A stretch of DNA of 64,000 bases, from assembly GCA_017562135.1 (NCBI GenBank), contig QEYB01000098.1:263001-327000 (forward strand). The letters run 5' to 3'. This stretch comes from Dipylidium caninum (taxonomy: Eukaryota > Platyhelminthes > Cestoda > Cyclophyllidea > Dipylidiidae). This document shows positions 60,601 to 64,000 of the stretch, piece by piece. The position numbers and the translations under genes are program-made. The notes beneath the pieces are model-generated. The model saw only the letters and a program-made list of their open reading frames with translations. It had not been told where the DNA came from and ran no database searches. Within the stretch, counting starts at the first letter, position 1. Each line of letters starts with the position of its first letter.

Positions 60601-61708
60601 AAATTCTTCAATCGCAAGTGGCGACGGTCTGCAAAGGCGAAACCGCGTTCCCTCACCACTGCGTGTAGGTATGCCGAAACGTGGTTATCGTTTCCCTCCC
60701 ACTCGGTGATGAGAGTAACAGTGACATCGTTATAACGAAAAGAATAATGGTTATGCTGTTATTGCTGTTGTTAGGGCAATTCACCCATGGCAAGTGAAGG
60801 AGCATAGTCGTTCGAGGGCCATTTTCAATTCACTACAGCCGGCGCATTACCGGCTGAGGCGCATGCCTACTGGAGGAAGAACTTACACACACGATTGATA
60901 CAGGAGTGCGGGTGGGTCGTAATACTCGATAGGGAAGATTGAGCTGCATTTTCATGGAGAGAAAATTGTAAGACACTAAAAGGACTGGGAGCCAGCACAA
61001 AGTTAGGGCGAACCAATGCAAAATACCTGCTCGTCGGCGGAATGGGCTCCCTGACAAAGAAGAAGAAGAAGAAGGAGAGTAAGAGGAAGAGGAAGAAGAG
61101 GAAGTAGAGCGCAGAGAATAGGTTCATATCGACGGCGATGGTGTAGAAGGGGCATTAAAAGGCTTATTTCTTTGCGCATCAAAAAATGAGACTCAGGGAC
61201 TTCTTTGTCAGATTACATCTACAAGCTAAACAACTGAGCGTTTCACAAAACTTAGCGACGGCTTTACACGAGAGTGTGTGAAGCTGACACTGGTCGAAAA
61301 CCGAGAGATTAGCGCAGGAGAACTCACTGCTCAAAATCGGTTATGGTTGAATTCCTCTTCAATCGCACTCTGCAACTATACACAATAACGAGGAGAAGAA
61401 TGAGGAGGAGAAGAGGAATGAACACTCCCAGTAATACGCTCAAAAGAGGGCTTTGGGTGTCTAAAAGGGGGAAGGGTCGGGTGGGTCAAGAACGATCGGA
61501 AAGAAATAAGATGAGTTTTGAATTATAATAAATGTGAAATCTAAATGCAGCAGCGACCAATTATAAACTTTAGTAGCCAGACGGAGTAATAAAACCAGCT
61601 AGGTAACAAATGCGGATAAAATGAAGGATTACAGGCGAGGTGGGCTGCACGGATGGGGCTTTGAAACTCACCATTGGGCAATGTTCGTGCAGTCATAAAA
61701 AGGATTTT
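57618..61708 (-). CDS. Receptor-type protein tyrosine phosphatase, transmembrane plus single PTP domain
   Basis: Receptor PTPs remove phosphate from phosphotyrosine in membrane signalling. Exons (minus) are 61672-61708 (end of an FN3, ARTLPN), 61328-61460 (membrane helix, SVLLGVFIPLLLLILLLVIV), 61027-61050, 60891-60943, 60546-60628, 60372-60477, 60228-60298, 59901-60100, 58405-58561 or -58572, 58176-58327, 57896-58034, 57712-57790 and 57618-57658 with stop TGA. From the membrane helix on, phases agree, except that the 59901-60100 exon needs the 58561 acceptor. PTP motifs in order are NRYTDILPYD, GYINASYV, PEYIAAQAPLAETVADF, NQVKCEQYWP, HYTGWSDYDSPD (WPD reads WSD), the catalytic HCSAGVGRTG and the MVQ Q-loop. 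Only one PTP domain is present, with no second domain before the stop. Catalytic Cys and Arg are intact, so activity is likely though possibly altered by WSD. Confidence 0.88.
58640..58658. repeat. (GA)n microsatellite
   Basis: A perfect dinucleotide run in the 1.3-kb PTP intron, next to the polypyrimidine tract before the 58572/58561 acceptor on the minus strand. Confidence 0.85.
60136..60173. repeat. (GATGGT)n/(ATC)n microsatellite
   Basis: An imperfect trinucleotide run (GAT/GGT) inside the PTP intron before exon 59901-60100. It keeps several frames open and should not be taken as coding. Confidence 0.85.
61056..61109. repeat. Purine-rich (AAG/GAG) tract
   Basis: On the minus strand this is a long CTT/CTC polypyrimidine tract just before the acceptor of exon 61027-61050. 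It probably serves as that splice site's pyrimidine tract, though it also looks like a drifting trinucleotide repeat. Confidence 0.75.
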
Positions 61709-62267
61709 CTGCAGAACAAATTATTTCCTAGAACCATGGACTCTCATTCAATGAAATTTAGACCAATTAAGGTTTTTGAGAAGTGTGTGACAACCTCCGT
61801 GGTTTGAAAAGCAATGCACGACTTAGGCGTCACCTCCAGAGAAATGGCCTCCTCGTCTCTTTGGCGCACAGTGAAACGGCAGGCACCTTTAGCTCCTCTG
61901 TGTATTCCATGTAACTCAGTGTTTATGCGATTTCCCATGTGACTACGAAGCCAATCAGTGATAGTCGGCGAAGATGAGGATTGTTAGGCTGACGATCAGA
62001 AGTGGTGAGGGGAAGACGTGCGGGCTTAGTTGAAGCACTGACGCAGGTCGGTCCACTTTTGGTCTGACAAGTGTCATCGCCACCCGCCACTACACATATC
62101 GCGTATCCGGTTTTTTCGCGTCTGTCCCGATATGATGCACAAGTTCCGACTTTCACCACCTTCGACGCGAGCTCGATAGAGCACGATTCTCCCACCGGAA
62201 GGACGTGAATACCAGTTGACCTCAATAATACTTTCGGACCTAGCCATCACCAGTCCGAGTGAAGGAG
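61709..62267 (-). pseudogene. Membrane-proximal FN3 module(s) of the phosphatase, frame disrupted
   Basis: The acceptor at 62268 (TTCAG) opens an FN3 module in the usual phase (APSLGLVMARSESIIEVNW), like modules 2 and 4 of the neighbouring FN3 gene. After GGRI the FN3 pattern moves to another frame (GYAICVVAGGDDTCQ, then VSASTKP). The next module begins LSLIGFVVTWEIA and meets TAA, and its continuation (CRFTVRQRDEEAISLEV) is in a third frame. A 25-bp GT-AG intron could bridge the first break, but it would be shorter than any other intron here. The choices are decay, assembly indels or unusual splicing. Confidence 0.5.
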
Positions 62268-62693
62268 CTGAAGCCAATGTAAGTCCCTACTTTTGGGCAT
62301 AATAGACGCAAAAAACGCCTAACTACAATCACATTTACCACCTAGAAGCCAGTGTTTCTGACGACTTCGTAGACTCACCAATCTGGGTAGATGCCAAGTA
62401 GCAGAAAAGACCACTGCATACGGTTTTAAAGTCTCATTGTGAATGAATACGCCACCATTCGCAACCGCAAAGTTCAACCAATGTACCCGACATGATGACT
62501 CCCTCTTTTTTGAACTAAGATTCGGCTTTGGCTAAGTCCTCTCTCTCCGGTAACCCATACCTGCCCGCTATACAACAGTCATGCATATTGCGTCTGCAAC
62601 AACTGCCACCACCTAGTCGTCTCACCCCATTGTTCAAGTGATTTATGTACATTCCACCGTTCAATGGGTGGTATCGAATGTCATCGAAATTAC

Positions 62694-62991
62694 CGGTAAG
62701 AGGGATCTTGGGGCAAGAACTAGACAACAATGTGGGCCTTCGCAACAGTTTACATGCCGCTCTCTTTAGATCTGCCTCACATCGATATACGACTGTACCC
62801 AGTAGTGACACAGTTGCCTCATCTGCTTCACTGCCACCACGAATAGTGAGTGAGGTTGTGAATCGCCACATGCCACTATGCAGATCGTACATCCTGTGCT
62901 TGGTGCCTGTCATTCCGTTATGTCGACATACACTATACAGCTCAAGATAAACGCCAGCTTCACCGCTCTTCCCACATAGCCCTTCTCGGCT
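62694..62991 (-). CDS. Possible extracellular exon of the phosphatase gene, unknown domain
   Basis: An open stretch starts after TCTCGTAG and ends at a GTAATT donor (phase 1). It reads SGEAGVYLELYSVCRHNG, then SEADEATVSLLGTVVYRCE. The composition and cysteines look extracellular. I cannot assign it to FN3 or another domain, and the acceptor phase does not match a phase-1 partner. Confidence 0.35.
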
Positions 62992-63563
62992 CTACGAGAA
63001 TCACTTTGGAGGAGGAGGCTCAGAACGAAAAGAGCCCTCTCTCCATGCTGCCTCACGTGTAAATATACGGAACGTGAAAGAAACCGATTACTGCCATACA
63101 GCAGTGAACTAACCTGGAGTTGGCGTTGCTGTCGTTCCCTCTTCCCTAAAAGAAGAAGAAAGACCAAATGGGCGTTTACACAATTTGTCAGCTATCACCC
63201 CTCACACCCGCCTAGTGCGAAAATAACAATGCAACTATGTGTATGCACAGGGACCAGATGCAACTTACTCTGCCGACATGGTCGAATTGGTCAAGTCTGA
63301 GGGAAAGTCAAATAGCCAACATTTAGGGACATATTTACAGGCGATGGCACGTGGAAGGAGTAATGAGACAGACTGTTAGGAGGCTTCACAGAAGTCAATG
63401 TAAAGACTTTCGATGCAATCACCTACCTCCAGTTGCCGTATATTCTTCGGCAGAGCTGCAATATTTTACGTGATCGTTAAATTCCTCCAAACGCAGACAT
63501 GGAAAAGCAGGCAGTTTTGAATGTCAGGGGGGTTAGACACAAACTCCAGAGACTTTCACTCAC

Positions 63564-63834
63564 TCAGGGTTTTCTCCTGCATCTACAAAAATGAACCCAT
63601 TTATCAAGGCCCCCTGCATCGTCTCAAACACACATCCACTCTGAACTCGAGGCATTCGTGCCCCCAGCCAACCGCACAGCTCAAGCACCCCACCTCCCAC
63701 CCTCACTCCCGCGCCCATGCATCCCCTTATTGGCCAGGTTAGTCGGCCGCGTGAGGCTGCTGGCTCAGTCATTTCGTCTACGCACCAAGCGGAACATACC
63801 TTCTTCCACAGCCCTCCAATCGATGTGTCGCCAT
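63564..63834 (-). CDS. Two small candidate exons upstream of the phosphatase
   Basis: Exon 63800-63834 (acceptor TGCTTTTCAG, donor GTATGT; GDTSIGGLWKK) and exon 63564-63582 (acceptor TTTTTGTAG, donor GTGAGT; MQEKTL) have good splice sites and join in phase 0. They end in phase 1, like the FN3 modules. They may be 5' exons of the phosphatase gene, but nothing connects them firmly to it. Confidence 0.35.
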
Positions 63835-64000
63835 CTGAAAAGCACACAACCAAATGAGGCGGTTCAGCGTGGGCTACGCCGATTGCATCATTCTTTCACA
63901 CCGCCAATCAATACTCTCGACACGAAAAAGAAAGAACCAAAATATACAAGCGAATACGCTCCTTCATCGCCGCCTAAAACGCCTCTCCATGTGTGTGCAC

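Noticed and set aside
60867..61127. Phe/Leu-rich open frame resembling a membrane segment
   Set aside because: It is the CTT/CTC polypyrimidine tract of a splice acceptor. The true membrane helix is in exon 61328-61460.
1..64000. CRISPR arrays, insertion sequences, operons, tRNA or rRNA genes
   Set aside because: None was found on reading both strands. Coding is split by spliceosomal introns throughout, and I recognised no reverse transcriptase or transposase.

Overview
The window is eukaryotic nuclear DNA from an invertebrate. Coding exons are split by GT-AG introns, many only 30-40 bp long and others over 1 kb. There are no operons, ribosome binding sites or prokaryotic features. Base composition is near 40-45% GC. 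Tiny introns, micro-exons and long AT-rich introns together suggest a parasitic flatworm, perhaps a tapeworm, but no single gene here proves the lineage. I built the gene models by hand from splice sites and reading-frame phase, and checked them against families I know.

Layout. (1) About 0.9-16 kb, minus strand: a nuclear factor I (NFI/CTF) transcription factor whose DNA-binding domain is interrupted by a 7.3-kb intron. (2) 17.1-18.1 kb, plus: proteasome subunit beta-4, head to head with NFI. (3) 19.2-30.5 kb, plus: a gene of about 25 exons for a protein I do not recognise. It has many very small exons, including one of 7 bp, and a coiled-coil C-terminal third. A separate open exon follows at 31.3-32.0 kb. 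(4) 34.1-39.7 kb, minus: taxilin. (5) 41.0-43.0 kb, minus: an hnRNP D/AB/Squid-type protein with two RRMs. (6) 43.9-46.9 kb, plus: very-long-chain enoyl-CoA reductase (TECR), complete in seven exons. (7) 47.8-48.9 kb, plus: a small metallo-beta-lactamase protein of the plant TRZ1-like tRNase Z type.

(8) 49.2-64 kb, minus: a fibronectin type III (FN3) neighbourhood. A secreted FN3-repeat protein with seven FN3 modules lies at 49.2-53.5 kb. Next comes a 4-kb stretch of broken FN3-like sequence, with a direct duplication of about 0.4 kb and degenerate short repeats. At 57.6-61.7 kb is a receptor-type protein tyrosine phosphatase with one transmembrane segment and a single PTP domain. Its HCSAGVGRTG loop is intact, but the WPD motif reads WSD. 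Its membrane-proximal FN3 modules look frame-broken.

Most genes are unrelated housekeeping or regulatory genes that act separately. The exception is the last region, where the soluble FN3 protein and the receptor phosphatase share module design and phase-1 exon boundaries. They probably belong to one locally expanding and decaying FN3 family.
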